From Bolinopsis microptera (Eukaryota > Ctenophora > Tentaculata > Lobata > Bolinopsidae), in contig NC_087075.1 of the NCBI RefSeq assembly GCF_026151205.1, positions 4,128,359 through 4,192,358 on the forward strand: 64,000 bases of DNA, written 5' to 3'. Below are positions 46,101 to 56,544 of the stretch, one piece after another; the first letter of the stretch is position 1; each line of letters starts with the position of its first letter. The translations under genes and the position numbers were made by a program. The notes below the pieces were generated by a model. The model searched no databases. It was not told where the DNA came from and saw nothing but the letters and a program-made list of their open reading frames with translations.

Positions 46101-47235
46101 GAACATTTTTCTGCTCCATTCTGATTCACTAAAACGACCTAACTAACGGTGCCTTTGAACAGTCGTCACTAGAAAACAAAATGAATATAAGTTCGAGATA
46201 TCTCCTCTCCAAAACTAAATTCCAGTGTTAATTTAGTTACATTAGGAGGAAACAAGTAGTATAATTAGTAACCCAGAAAATAGAAAATAAGCGAAGAAGG
46301 TTACCAAATTGGATACAAGTGTGACTGAAGCAGCAGTGAGCAGTGCAGACATTGGCACCACGGAGGTATTGCTGATAAGGCAGCTCATGTTGCAAAAATT
46401 GTTTTTCAAAGATTCCTAAGTTTGTGGAATATTTGGTAATTCATACCCCAGCCCCATTCTTTCCGTTACAAACCGTAAGTTAAGTTACAGTTATTTGTTA
46501 TAGATTTTGAGTTACTCAGTTACATAAATATAAATTCTGGTGAGCCATTTGTTAGACGCGTCACGTGTCTAAATTCGGTTCGGTCCCGGTCAAAATTCGG
46601 CATTTTAGCTGGGACCGGGATTCCCGGTCGATTTTTGACCGGGATTAAGCCGGGATCCCGGTCGAACCTTAGACACGTGACAGTGATACTGGGTTTTCAT
46701 CGGTCAATTATAGAATTATAGAGGACACTGATATTGGTTAATTAAAACTATTTAATCAGTGATGTTTCCAACAGATGCCGAGTAAAGCCGCGCTGACAAC
46801 TCTGACTTCCATCTCCCTCTCTTTCCTGATCTTCACTACCCCCACCTTCGCTAGAGTCCTTCTTCAGACCCTTTTCAAAGGTTATTCATCTAGGATTCTA
46901 AACAGGATTGAAAAAAAACAATAATTCATTCTCGAGTACAAGCCCAACAATCCTTTACCTGTAATATTTATTAATTACACTTTAATTAATTAACAGTTAA
47001 TTACACTTATTAATAACCCTACAACCCAGGTACGATTCCCTCGTGGTATTTTGTGACCCAGCTAGAGCTGTTATTCCTTAACTCTGCTACTAATCCCATC
47101 ATCTACACCTTTACCAATACTAGGTACTGTTCGTTAGACATGTGACAACAATAAACCAATCAGTGACCAATCAGTGACCAATCAGTGACCAAACTAAATA
47201 GCTTAACCAAAGTTATCTCTTTTTACAGATCATGA
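40173..47235 (+). CDS. Rhodopsin-class (class A) G protein-coupled receptor (spliced)
   Basis: Seven-transmembrane receptor at the plasma membrane. Exons: 40173-40299, 40607-40768, 41008-41063, 41205-41307, 41510-41605, 41773-41915, 46775-46880, 47030-47123, 47229-47235. All GT/AG, phases agree: 894 nt, 297 residues. The N terminus has glycosylation sites at Asn8, Asn11 and Asn16. TM1 has GN (Asn44), TM2 has LAILD (Asp74), and Cys101 and Cys178 are placed to form the usual disulphide. TM5 has LLP (Pro205), TM6 FTTP (Pro252), TM7 NPIIY (286-290). The fourth exon start at 41205 was chosen because it puts residue 126 exactly 25 after Cys101; an acceptor 20 or so bases upstream breaks the frame. 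Oddities: Asp-Arg-Tyr is Tyr-Lys-Leu (125-127), TM4 lacks its usual Trp, CWxP is FTTP, and the tail after TM7 is very short. The ligand is unknown. The sixth intron holds a zinc-finger gene on the other strand. Confidence 0.85.
41111..41162. repeat. Duplicated unit with CArG-type box
   Basis: ggtaacactaccatataagg occurs at 41111-41130 and 41143-41162 in a GPCR intron. It contains ccatataagg, a perfect match to the SRF/MADS CArG consensus. Function is inferred only. Confidence 0.6.
41911..41976 (+). promoter_or_regulatory. Tandemly repeated 5' splice site of GPCR exon 6
   Basis: The sequence gcaaggtaagtcacgtg around the donor is repeated: candidate donors after 41915, 41938 (gtaatt), 41954 and 41970. 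Reading past the first donor meets an in-frame TAA at 41940-41942, so only the first keeps the receptor open. Confidence 0.7.
42446..42990 (-). mobile_element. Hairpin-ended repeat element, copy C (deleted)
   Basis: It matches copy B from its distal end (caggcattaagactcatcga, atatggcgatttttgg-type inverse, gagttagagatctgaaattt), then jumps at about 42905 to one half of the hairpin (ccgctgccagtgtctctc, gaccgtccgtaaatgcaaa). The interior and one hairpin arm are lost. It lies in the sixth GPCR intron. Confidence 0.7.
42991..44316. other. Intronic DNA, no gene recognised
   Basis: Part of the sixth GPCR intron, downstream (3') of the zinc-finger gene, and may include its 3' untranslated region. 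Short frames at 43703 and 44115 show no domain. Confidence 0.5.
44317..46119 (-). CDS. C2H2 zinc-finger protein, 16 finger modules
   Basis: Single-exon frame of 600 residues, presumably a nuclear DNA-binding protein. The N terminus (about 1-55) is acidic and has three SUMO-type ψKxE sites (IKTE, IKKE, IKSE). Then 16 tandem modules follow with HTGEKP(F/Y)KCSEC linkers and C-x2-C-x12-H-x3-H spacing. Three are degenerate: module 1 has an altered first Cys position (IRSEC), module 3 has KYSEC (first Cys to Tyr), and module 6 has KCSES (second Cys to Ser). Fingers 7-14 are near-identical alternating pairs (QKSNLVCHQRTH then HRSKLAYHQMTH), so the array grew by duplicating two-finger (168-bp) units. 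A Ser/Pro-rich tail with PFVKPLTFVKPLNF follows. The gene lies within an intron of the GPCR, antisense to it. Lack of introns could mean retrocopy or a normal single-exon finger gene. No KRAB, SCAN or BTB domain is visible. Confidence 0.9.
   Translation of the reverse strand: MEQKNVPDLKDEMKMEEESFPPELIKTEIKKESEDNLSIKSEVYSNGVSQLYCPNQESALVPHQLVYTSKTACIRSECSYSASRKKSLVSHQSVHTGIKPFKCSECSYSTSQKSSLILHQRTHTGEKLFKYSECSYSASRKSEFVKHQRTHTGEKLYKCSECSFSSSQKSNLLNHQMTHNGEKPYKCSECSYSASQKSNLVCHYMTHTGEKPYKCSESSFSSSQKSNLLNHQMTHNGEKPYKCSECSYSASQKSNLVCHQRTHTGEKPFKCSECSYSASHRSKLAYHQMTHNGEKPYKCSECSYSASQKSNLVCHQRTHTGEKPFKCSECSYSASHRSKLAHHQMTHNGEKLYKCSECSYSASQKSNLVCHQRTHTGEKPFKCSECSYSASHRSKLAYHQMTHNGEKPYKCSECSYSASQKSNLVCHQRTHTGEKPFKCSECSYSASHRSNLVCHQRTHTGEKPFKCSECSYSASLKQTLVKHQMTHTGEKPFKCSECSFSGSHRSTLAYHQMTHTGEKPYQRNDIERKSHHSHESGQASNYVQNSCVGGPIFVKPLPFVKPLTFVKPLNFSDPFLSSSRLIPSFFSSYQPCSSSHLLTW
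46561..46685. mobile_element. Palindromic MITE with gtcacgtgtctaa ends
   Basis: Inverted termini gtcacgtgtctaa and complement. The inside repeats gaccggga / tcccggtc in both orientations. About 125 bp, in the sixth GPCR intron just upstream of exon 7. Confidence 0.6.
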
Positions 47236-47286
47236 ATTGTCTCCAAACCATCTATAATACTATAATAGAGTCTTTAAAATCTCAGA

Positions 47287-49069
47287 TATCACAATGCTGG
47301 CAAGCATAACCGTTGCCCTTATATTCACAACACTATGTACCCCCTATACTATTATATCCCCTTTATTGTTTTCCAGGCATTAAGACTCATCGAAAGTAGT
47401 TCAGCAGGTATATTTAAGTTCAAAACATTCTAATTCAATGTTAAAGATGACAGGAATAAGAAATAGTTATGTGGAGGTTTTTAAGAAATTTGCGCAAAAT
47501 ACGCGCCAGCATGTTATACGAAATTAGGTAAAAAACCCAAAATCGCCATATTCAGGTGCCTTAAAAACCATGTTAAAATTGAGTTAGAGATCTGAAACTT
47601 TGCAGAGCGTCTAGACCTTGTCCGAATCGACTGTAAAAAAAATTTCATGTTGCAGGAGTATCGGGAAGTGGGTTTTCTGGAACCCCTGTTTTACAACAGA
47701 TTGTCGTGAAGCTATATATATATGTATGTATAGACGCTTTTGCAGTAAATTGTAGCCTACATTTAAGTGTCCGTAGATTCAAAAGTATAAAAGATACAGT
47801 CATTTCGAACCACAGGTTTTAAAGATAATTGTTTATACTTTAGTTTACATTATATCGAAAAATAATTTATCGTCATCATCATCACTTGATGACGTCATCA
47901 ATTTAAGTGTTTTTAAAACTTGATTTTTGACAAAATAACAACTTTTCAAATCGATTTTAAAGCATTAAGGAGTAATTTTATTCAAAATCTGAGGACATTT
48001 TCATCTTAGATAATTGTTCAAGCATTCTGAAAATCTACCGGAAAGTTTTCCTACCTTGCTTCTTCATAAAGATATTCGCTATTGAAGTTAGTGCTTTTTT
48101 GAAGAATAATTTTATAAAAACACAAAAGTTGTGAATTAGTATTCTCTGGTGTTGGGCCATCCCTTGGGTTGTGGAGCTCAATTTTGCTTCCTAAAGGTCT
48201 AAATTGTGTTATAGGCTAGTTTTAAAGTTGAAAATCGAAAAGTTGCACACGTGGGGACACGCCCAAATTCATTTAAAATAGCTAAAATCACTGAAAATTG
48301 TTATTTTCACGATTTTTACCAACTTTGGAGTCCCGTTGTGATCCAAGTTCTTTTTGAAATCTTCTGAAACTTTTCATGCTTATCAAACTATATATTAAAT
48401 AACACTATGCAAAAATTTATGGTGATTCAATATTTTATGCGCACGCAACGTCCGCTCAAAGTTTGCACGTGCGAAAGGTGAGAATTTTGCTCATTCGTGA
48501 TTTCGAATATATTCTGCTTTCCCACGATATTTAAATGGCATTATATATGAATTTAATGCCAACTTGAATGAGTAAAAAGTGCTATATTCATTCTGTTATT
48601 GACAGATATGCCTACCTAAACACAAGGAAACGTTTTAAAAGGTAAAATTTCGAAATCGTTGAAATTACCTCCTTATTAAGTTTCGACTGTGTAAATTATC
48701 CTGACATTATAATCAAAAAGAGATGATATTTGACCAAAACCCATAATCATGGGTAGAGTGAACCGCTGCCAGTGTCTCTCTTTTCCAAACAAAAGAAAAT
48801 GATATTAATTTGAGGAACCGTCCGCAAATGCAAATTGATACCGAGAATGAAATCGGTCGCTCGCTTTTCCCATTCATTCACGGCTTACGTATAAGCTTTA
48901 TTACAATACGTAAGCCGTGAATGAATGGGAAAAGCGAGCGACCGATTTCATTCTCGGTATCAATTTGCATTTGCGGACGGTTCCTCAAATTAATATCATT
49001 TTCTTTTGTTTGGAAAAGAGAGACACTGGCAGCGGTTCACTCTACCCATGATTATGGGTTTTGGTCAAA
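47287..49069 (-). mobile_element. Hairpin-ended repeat element, copy B (longest)
   Basis: 1.78 kb. The hairpin end at 48729-49069 has two arms of about 165 bp (tttgaccaaaacccataatc, gaccgatttcattctcggta and complements) around a short loop. The body has no long frame and is the reverse complement of copy A. It starts immediately after the last GPCR exon. Confidence 0.8.
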
Positions 49070-49411
49070 TTAACATATAAAATAACGCAGGTTCAGACGG
49101 TTTCTCAATACACAACTACAAAAGGTGGTAGGAAGAAGTGATCAGACTCTCTGTATAAATTATAATGGCAGCTCAAACCCCATTCCCGTTGATATAGCGA
49201 TACGAGGTGTTGCCAAGACGTCACCTAGTACCACCATGACGGGTTGTCAGCACTACCTGCGGCCTGCCTAAAGAGGAAGTATCTACAGCTGCTGTACTCC
49301 CCGTATTTACTGATCCCCCAATCAGACTAACCAGATCTCCCAGTTAAGAAAAGTAATACCTCGGCTACCTATCAGCCCTGCTTCCATAACGTAACATCAT
49401 GCATCATCAGA

Positions 49412-49598
49412 ACACCACGTGACGTCATTACAACACCACGTGACGTCATTACAACACCACGTGACGTCATCAAACACCACGAGACGTCATCAAAACACCA
49501 CGTGACGTCATCAAAACACCACGTGACGTCATCACAACACCTCGTGACGTCATCAAAACACCACGTAACGTCATCACAACACCACGTGATGTCACTAT
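49412..49598. repeat. Tandem array of cacgtgacgtca units
   Basis: About nine units of 20-22 bp (accacgtgacgtcatcaaaac). Each carries a palindromic CRE (tgacgtca) fused to an E-box (cacgtg), with a few decayed units (cacgagacgtca, cacgtaacgtca, cacgtgatgtca). It could bind bZIP and bHLH factors; that is inference. No promoter or gene is visible beside it. Confidence 0.75.
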
Positions 49599-50328
49599 GA
49601 CAACAGACATGTCTACCCGTTACCAGATCTCCATCAAGAGTTACATATCCGTTACATTCATTTCCTGCTTTTACACCGCCCCCACTAAAACTACCAGTCA
49701 TAATATTAATATACTATGATTCACGATGTCAATCCTATCGCAACTTTCACCTAACTATGTGCTTTCGCGCCGGTGCTCTTGTTTCAAGTTACTACAAGCG
49801 CAAGGGCTCTGGATAGAACAATTCGCAGCTCGACGTGGCCCATGAGTGGTGCATCTCGCTGATCTACCGAGATGTGGTTGCAAGAAACATTTTTTGATGA
49901 GCGGCGCGACCCAGCTAGTAGTACTAGTGCATCGCGCAACAATAATATACTGTGGATTAGACAGATTTTGAAAAATTATTAATATTTTTTGGTTGATTCA
50001 TATTTATTAGGTTACAAATAGAGATACACATATTAAAATTGAATTGAATGACTTATCGTACAGCTTTACAATGTTATACGGTATGTATTTGATTAAATTT
50101 AAACAGCCAAGATATGTATACTTACTTATATATTATTTAAACAGAAACATTTTATCAGACACGTGTCAATGCTTTCGTTATTGATTCGGTGAGAAAAAAC
50201 CGAGATTGCCACAAGAACACAAGACAATAATAATTACTTTAAAGATAATATTTACTTTTAACTTTAAGATTAAGAATACCTTGGCGCGGTACGAACTTTA
50301 TAAGATAAGCATAAGGGATCGTTCACAT

Positions 50329-50497
50329 ATTAGTATTACTATTACGTAATCAATTTTTGGCCAATTTTCAACCCCCCCCCCCTCCGTAATCAGTTTTACA
50401 CATAGCTATTGTGTCAAAATTACATTAGCGTAATCATTTGGAAACCCCCTCCCCGGCCCCCCCTCGGCTGATTACGTAATATGTGAACAACTCCTAC
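50329..50497. mobile_element. MITE with gttcacatatta ends, copy 1
   Basis: Termini tcgttcacatatta and the inverse of attgttcacatatt-type sequence, with internal C-rich runs and ctattgtgtcaaaatta. It is paralogous to 51158-51317. Confidence 0.65.
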
Positions 50498-51157
50498 TAA
50501 GCTAAAAGCACATCATACTAGCTGAACTCAAGTTGAACGACGATCGAGTAATATTTTATTGTTTTAGCTGATATTTTATATTCGCAATATTTTATTATAT
50601 TAGCTGAACCGGAAGTAATTTAGTTAGATATTCTACCAGCAGCGAAAAATTTATTACTTTACTGAGTTTAGATCATTATTTAATATTTTTTTCATCACAT
50701 GTCATTTGTGTTTAGAAAATCTAACTACATAACATAACTAAAAATCTACAGATTTAATTGTAACTTGCCAATAAATAATTCAAATATCACTTAAATAATT
50801 AATATATCAGCACAAATCGATAACATTAACTAAATGGAGCCATCCAAGGATATGAAGTACGCGGCACGCGGGTTTCTTATTTAACACGTGACAACTAGTA
50901 TCCAATCAAATTGCACGATATTTTTGTGTGCCCAATCAAATATTAATCCGCAGGTCTTCAGATAGCGCCATGAAATTATTTACATAATCGTGACAGTGCG
51001 ACTCTTGAAGCACAAACTAAATAAATATACATGTTAAAACTAAAAGCGGGTGATAAAACTAAAATCGTCGTAATATGTTGAAAACGTAAATGAAAAACCC
51101 CAACTCCGATCAAGATGTCCCCATTTACAAAATAACGTGTGTGTTGACACACGTAAG

Positions 51158-51317
51158 GGGTCGTTCACATATTATGTAATCACTTTTTGGTCCATTTTTA
51201 ATCCCCCTCCCCTCCCTCCGTAATAAGTTTTAAATATAGCTATTGTGTTAAAATGACACGAACGTAATCATTAAGAAGCCCCTCCTTCCCCCTCAGTGAT
51301 TACACATGTGAACAACC
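51158..51317. mobile_element. MITE with gttcacatatta ends, copy 2
   Basis: Starts ggggtcgttcacatattatg and ends gtgaacaacccctcc. It shares the C-rich runs and tatagctattgtgt core with copy 1. Confidence 0.65.
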
Positions 51318-51559
51318 CCTCCCACAAATAAAAGCTGTATTTATATTTGTTTATGGGACAAAACAGTGGAATATCATTAATTCCTGAATCATCACAGCTC
51401 AAATATCACGGCAATCCACCAGTAACATTTAAAAATTAACAACTAACCAACTTAACATGAAATAGTATTTCAAAAAGTACGCCAATCAGCAATCGTTAAA
51501 ACAACGATTCATATAAAGTTAAACATCATTTAATTGAATATTATCTACTTATTTAAACA

Positions 51560-54500
51560 TTATTTCAGCGACTCCAGCAGTTTCTCCGCCCCCTGCCTGT
51601 CTAAGTAAGCTACAAACCCCTCGTTAGGCTCCATGCTGTCGTTGTAGAAGATAGCTGTGTCGGGGGTGGATATGTGCACTACTTCCCCTCCCATAGCCCG
51701 GATTATAGCGTGCGGTCCACACGTGTCCCATTGGTATGTGCTGCGGAGAAGAAGGTATGGTTAATAGGGTTACTATGGTAACCACGTGATGTCATGGTTA
51801 CCACGTGATGACATGGTTACCACGTGATATTATGATGACCACGTGTTGTTGAGACGTGATAATAACATACATCATCCAAATCACAATCACAAAAACATTA
51901 ATAAATGTATTATACATATATATATATTTCTTCTTTTTAATCAATATTTTTGCTTATAACTCAACCTTTTCTTGGACACGTAGTAAAAAGAGGCTGTCCC
52001 CAGTATTATACCGCCTAATTTGAACCCAGCTCCTGTTGGTGTTTCCACCTGAAGAATATAAATCTCAGTTATTACAAGTTATTATTATTATTTAATACTT
52101 TTAACACTACTATATAACAAATAATTTAAGGCTCTAATGATGTAGTTTTACGAAGATTTCAAGCCTTACGTTGTGTGTTTCCCTGATCGTGTCCAAAAGT
52201 ATTATATTATAAAAATCAGTGTAAACTTCTCAACTCAGCTGCATATAATACTAAAAGACTGCTCGATTGAGTAATAAATCTGTCAAACAGTTATTGAGTT
52301 ATGAAAACATTTCAGCTTTAAATGCAGAGTTTATAAAGTTTCAGCTTTAAGGGGGGGGGGGGGGGGGGTGTTCAGGGTGAACCCCCCCCCCCTTAAATAG
52401 ACCTGCAGAGTTTATAAAGTATACCTGGTATCCTTGACTTCTTAATTTGTCTCGATTCTGTTCGGTTTCAAGATTACTCACAAAAACTGTCCTGTAAAGT
52501 GGTCATTAGAGCAATAATAATAATAAAATTTAACTTCAAAAACTTTTAAAAGTTCGTTAGATTAATAACTGATTATAACATTACTAAAAATAACTGATTA
52601 ATAATCCAACTCGTTAACAGTAATTAAAAGTAACTAATTAACAGTAACTTACTTAATCATACTGTTAACTACAGGTTTAGGAACACTAGTTACACAGCTT
52701 CCTTCAAAACAAACTCCCCAAATCTGCTGTTTTGAGAACGGATAAGTCATTACCCCTGAGGAATAAAATGTTCAATTAAATAAGGATAATTGTAAATCTT
52801 TTGTTCTATAGCTCCTTATATAGCTATTTAAAACTGAAAACATTTGATAAATATGCAAAATGAAAATAAACCAATCGCCGATGGGCTATAATTAAGTAAC
52901 AAGTGATTGATTTATAGATATATAAGTGTGTTGTTTGTTTTTATTTACCCACGATTGGTACTCCCTCGTGATGAACCCCGACTAACACAGTTACACTCTC
53001 CAAACTCTCTCCTCCCTTTATAAAGCTCTTGGTGCTGTCTGAAAAAGTAGCAAAGCTGAATAAAGCTGAATAAAGCTGAATAAAGCTGAATAAAGCTGAA
53101 TAAAGCTGAATAAAGCTGAATAAAGCTGAATAAAGCTGAATAAAGCTGAATAAAGCTGAATAAAGCTGAATAAAGCTGAATAAAGCTGAATAAAGCTGAA
53201 TAAAGCTGAATAAAGCTGAATAAAGCTGAATAGATCTCTGATTATCGTCTCTGATTGCGAGAGAAACTATAAGTTTCTTCAGCCTACAATTTATTACAGT
53301 ATCTGTTTCTTATTATTGATACAAATTTAACAACTGTAACTACTCCTTCCTGGCCATATAATAAGCGAACCATTAAACTATATAAAACAACCAAAAACCT
53401 AAAATAAAAACTGAAAACCCCTGAAAATTTCAAACTTTTCTCACCAATGGGGTCGATCCAAACATTGAGTACATCAGGTAGATGAACACCAGCTACTTTG
53501 TTAACCAGATCGTCGTGTACTTCTATATGCTTGTGGACTGCTCCACTTAACTTTTCCACAATACTCTTATCGTTTAAAACTTTACCTAGTAGGTTCCTGA
53601 AATATATCGTTCAAATATATTGTGTTATCTGTTGTGTACACCAGAGTAAAGGCAAAGCTGGCGCTTGCCTCTATTGTTAGTTGAAAAAGAACCAGAAAGA
53701 CCGAGAAATGTTTAGTCATGTTAACCGAACTTAAACCTTGACTTATAATGGACGATGTAAGTTTGTTTGTAGCTTCAATAGCTCTTGAAATGTAAAATAA
53801 TGAAATGTCCCATGAAGCTCGACTACAAATGAGTCATCGAATGTGAGAATACTCTTTAAGCAGACTTTTGAGGCAACTTAAATATCTTCTAGTTCTAAGT
53901 ATCAATTCAAATTTCGATATATCATCCATGCACTACAAAGTTTAAACGAACTTAATTGCTTCGCGCGCGCTAATTCCACTATTGTAAACAGTGTCTAACA
54001 TTGTTTTATATTTTAAAATGTCGTCGCGCGTTACATAATCTTTCGAGATTTCGCAACTTTCCAGAAGGACTTTCGACAAGTTCGAAAATCCAGTGTTTTA
54101 GTGAATATATTTTTGATTTTTTCCAGATTCGAATATACGACTTTCTCGAAACCTTCCAGATAGTTATATAGTCATAAGACAGATGATCTGTGAATGTTCG
54201 GGTGAATTTCTATGAGCCAAATTTGAGATATCACTTTAAACAAGAGAATATTTCTAAATGGGTGATTTGCAGTGGTACCATGGCATATATTTCCAGATAT
54301 GGCCATAAGACAGATAATCTGTGCAAGTTTGAGCGAATTTGTAAGTGCCAAATTTTACGGAACATAATATGCAGTTATCTCCAGATCCAACAATAGAGCG
54401 TAATCCATTAGAGTTAGAAATATAGACTTACCTCGTATTCTGAACGTCGTCTGTTATCTCCAGTATAACCTGTTTCCCGTCTTCAGAGGGAAATTTCCCG

Positions 54501-55829
54501 TCTTCCTCTCCCCTCACATTTATTTGGTGGTTTGGGAACTGAAATATTGCTGTATATCATTAAACTTACAGTTTAAGTTACGTGCAGCAAATTCTTTGGT
54601 ATATAAATGAACAAACTGCATTTTTATGTGAACCTTTAATCCTTATCGCTAAATATAAGTATAATTTTAAGGTATTTCCTGGAGATATTTCGAAAAGGTG
54701 ATGATAACATTAGGAATTAATTTCTAAGAGATACTTTCTGTAAAAGATAGTTCTACTCGTACACACACATATTTACATAGAGAGATAAATAAAGCTTTAG
54801 TGGCAATAGAATAACCAATAATATGATGAATAACTCTAAAACTAAGTTAAACTTGCCTAGGTTCAACCTAGTAATGAGTTAATAAATAATAACTAACTCG
54901 ATCAGTAAATAAAATTCAGGAAAATAACTAACGAAGAATGAATAACTTGATGAAAGAACAAGTAAATAAACAAAATATCAACTAAAATGACAAACCTTAG
55001 ATTTGAGCCCATGACTAAAAGTACACTGTATTAGGACATCAGCTAGTGTTTTAAAGTCAGCCTCTCCATTCATTCGTTTTGACTTGGAAGCAGTCAGTCG
55101 TTCGTTCAACTGCTCATCATCTCGTACCAAACTGGAAAATAGTCGCTATTATATATTTATATTATGTAGAGGCAATGTTTGGTTTGATGGATATTATGGA
55201 TATTATGTCACGTGATATGTTAAATTGTGTCACGAGATATTGTATGTTAAACACGTGTTTCAAAGCTACTAGCTCAATTGCGCGCGATTCAAGTGAGACA
55301 TTTCCTTTGTCAACAATGCAACATTCATTACATGTTCTGAGATGTTTACATCTTTGCAAATTGACGCACAATTGGAGCGGAATTCGGCAATTGTTCTGTA
55401 AATGCCTATCATAGTTCTTGACATGTAAAACATGAGTAATCGGCTGTATATTCTGCAATTATTGCTGAAATGCCAACATGCTCAACAGTCAACATATGAA
55501 TAATCACAACAACCATTATTAAACTTAAATAACAACATTCCTTAGTCAACACTACTGACACTGAGTTAGTATTTAACTTACAATAACGAGTACTTATTAT
55601 CGCCAGTTTTAATGTAATTTTGCAGAAAACGAACACATAGTTCAGCATTTATAAAATCAACCAATTAACTAATAATTAACTAACAATTAACTAACAATTA
55701 ACTAACAATTAACTAACAATTAACTAACAATTAACTAACAATTAACTAACAATTAACTTACCATGCTAGATTAGAGGCTTGTTCGGACAGGTTCAGTAGA
55801 CATTGTACGAATACCTTAGCGTCCATCAT
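51560..55829 (-). CDS. INPP1: Inositol polyphosphate 1-phosphatase (spliced, nine exons)
   Basis: Mg-dependent, lithium-sensitive phosphatase family that removes the 1-phosphate from inositol 1,4-bis- and 1,3,4-trisphosphate in the cytosol. Exons: 55829-55762, 55131-54996, 54538-54432, 53596-53445, 53038-52949, 52755-52653, 52491-52425, 52048-51966, 51740-51560. GT/AG throughout, phases agree: 987 nt, 328 residues (human INPP1 is about 399). Motifs: DFKTLADVLIQ near residue 53, GEE (78-80, metal ligand), WIDPIDST (150-157, the DPIDST metal and catalytic motif), VTVLVGVHHEGVPIVGVM, GAGFKL, and QWDTCGPHAI (272-281), which matches INPP1 better than IMPase or BPNT1. Two adjacent in-frame ATGs begin the protein; the upstream one is used here. 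All metal-binding residues appear present, so it should be active. Introns carry an 11-bp satellite, a 10-bp satellite, a poly-G hairpin and a cacgtg repeat. Confidence 0.92.
51765..51850. repeat. Tandem ggttaccacgtgat repeat in INPP1 intron
   Basis: Four units of about 20 bp, each with cacgtg (E-box), beside the last INPP1 exon. Confidence 0.75.
52349..52396. repeat. Poly-G/poly-C hairpin in INPP1 intron
   Basis: A run of 18 G, then tgttcagggtgaac, then 12 C, with ttaa-type ends. It resembles the poly-G/ttcaccctga end of the composite at 29590-29630. A solo or folded end of that family is likely. Confidence 0.6.
53050..53232. repeat. 10-bp satellite taaagctgaa in INPP1 intron
   Basis: Eighteen near-perfect head-to-tail units between exons 5 and 4 of the INPP1-like gene. 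Confidence 0.95.
55660..55758. repeat. 11-bp satellite aattaactaac in INPP1 intron 1
   Basis: About eight units ending at the donor of the first INPP1 exon; the donor gtaagttaatt looks continuous with the repeat. Confidence 0.9.
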
Positions 55830-56544
55830 CACATAATGTATTACTACTGCACAGAGCCCTTACAAACTGTACTTTAGATACTGAACTCAGTATATCATTC
55901 CCCTAAGTGAAGGTATAGTAAGTACTAAGTTGTTAAAATTACAACCAAAGATATGCATTTATTAAACAATTAACCAATTAATCAGTTACCAGGTAAACAA
56001 GCAGAGTAGCCCTGCTTGATTACTGTTTGATTACTGCAATGATCAGTAAGTAATCAGATAATCAGATAATTACATGAACATTTTGTGATAATCACCACTC
56101 AATAACTCCATACTCCTCCAAGGTTATAAAGTCAATCCTATAGAGATACAGCTGGTGTTAATAAGACTTCAGGGCAAAATTGTTGAGGACCACAAAATTA
56201 AATAAAGAGCTACAAGTAATGAAACTATTGGGTTCCTTTAATATAGTAATAGAACTATAGGGTTCTTTTTATATAGTAATAGAACTATATAGGGCTCTTT
56301 TTCAGGTTCAGTTAGGAAAATAAAGAAGCTGAAGATGACAATCAGTACAGAAGTATACCAAGTTACACAATACACATGTTGAGTGTCACTATAATATCTT
56401 GTTGGTTTGTAGTAACCTATACCACGTCATTGAGTTATGAGGAATGTTAACAGTAAGATATGTATGAGAGCAGCCCACCACTACGTAGTTACTACTCTGC
56501 CGCATATTTTACGTTAGTACTACTCACATCGCTACTCATTATCC
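55830..56544. other. Upstream region of INPP1-like gene
   Basis: Probable promoter and 5' untranslated region by position. I see no clear TATA or initiator that I would name. A short duplication (agtaatagaactata, twice) lies at 56245-56290. Confidence 0.35.

Larger units (their letters stand above)
49720..51559. other. No gene; two related MITEs
   Basis: AT-rich DNA downstream (3') of the INPP1-like gene. It holds the elements at 50329-50497 and 51158-51317 and otherwise nothing I can name. Confidence 0.5.

Noticed and set aside
49140..49380. Possible extra 3' exon of the receptor
   Set aside because: GC content rises, but frames are short and broken and no acceptor in the right phase is visible; the receptor already has a stop at 47235.
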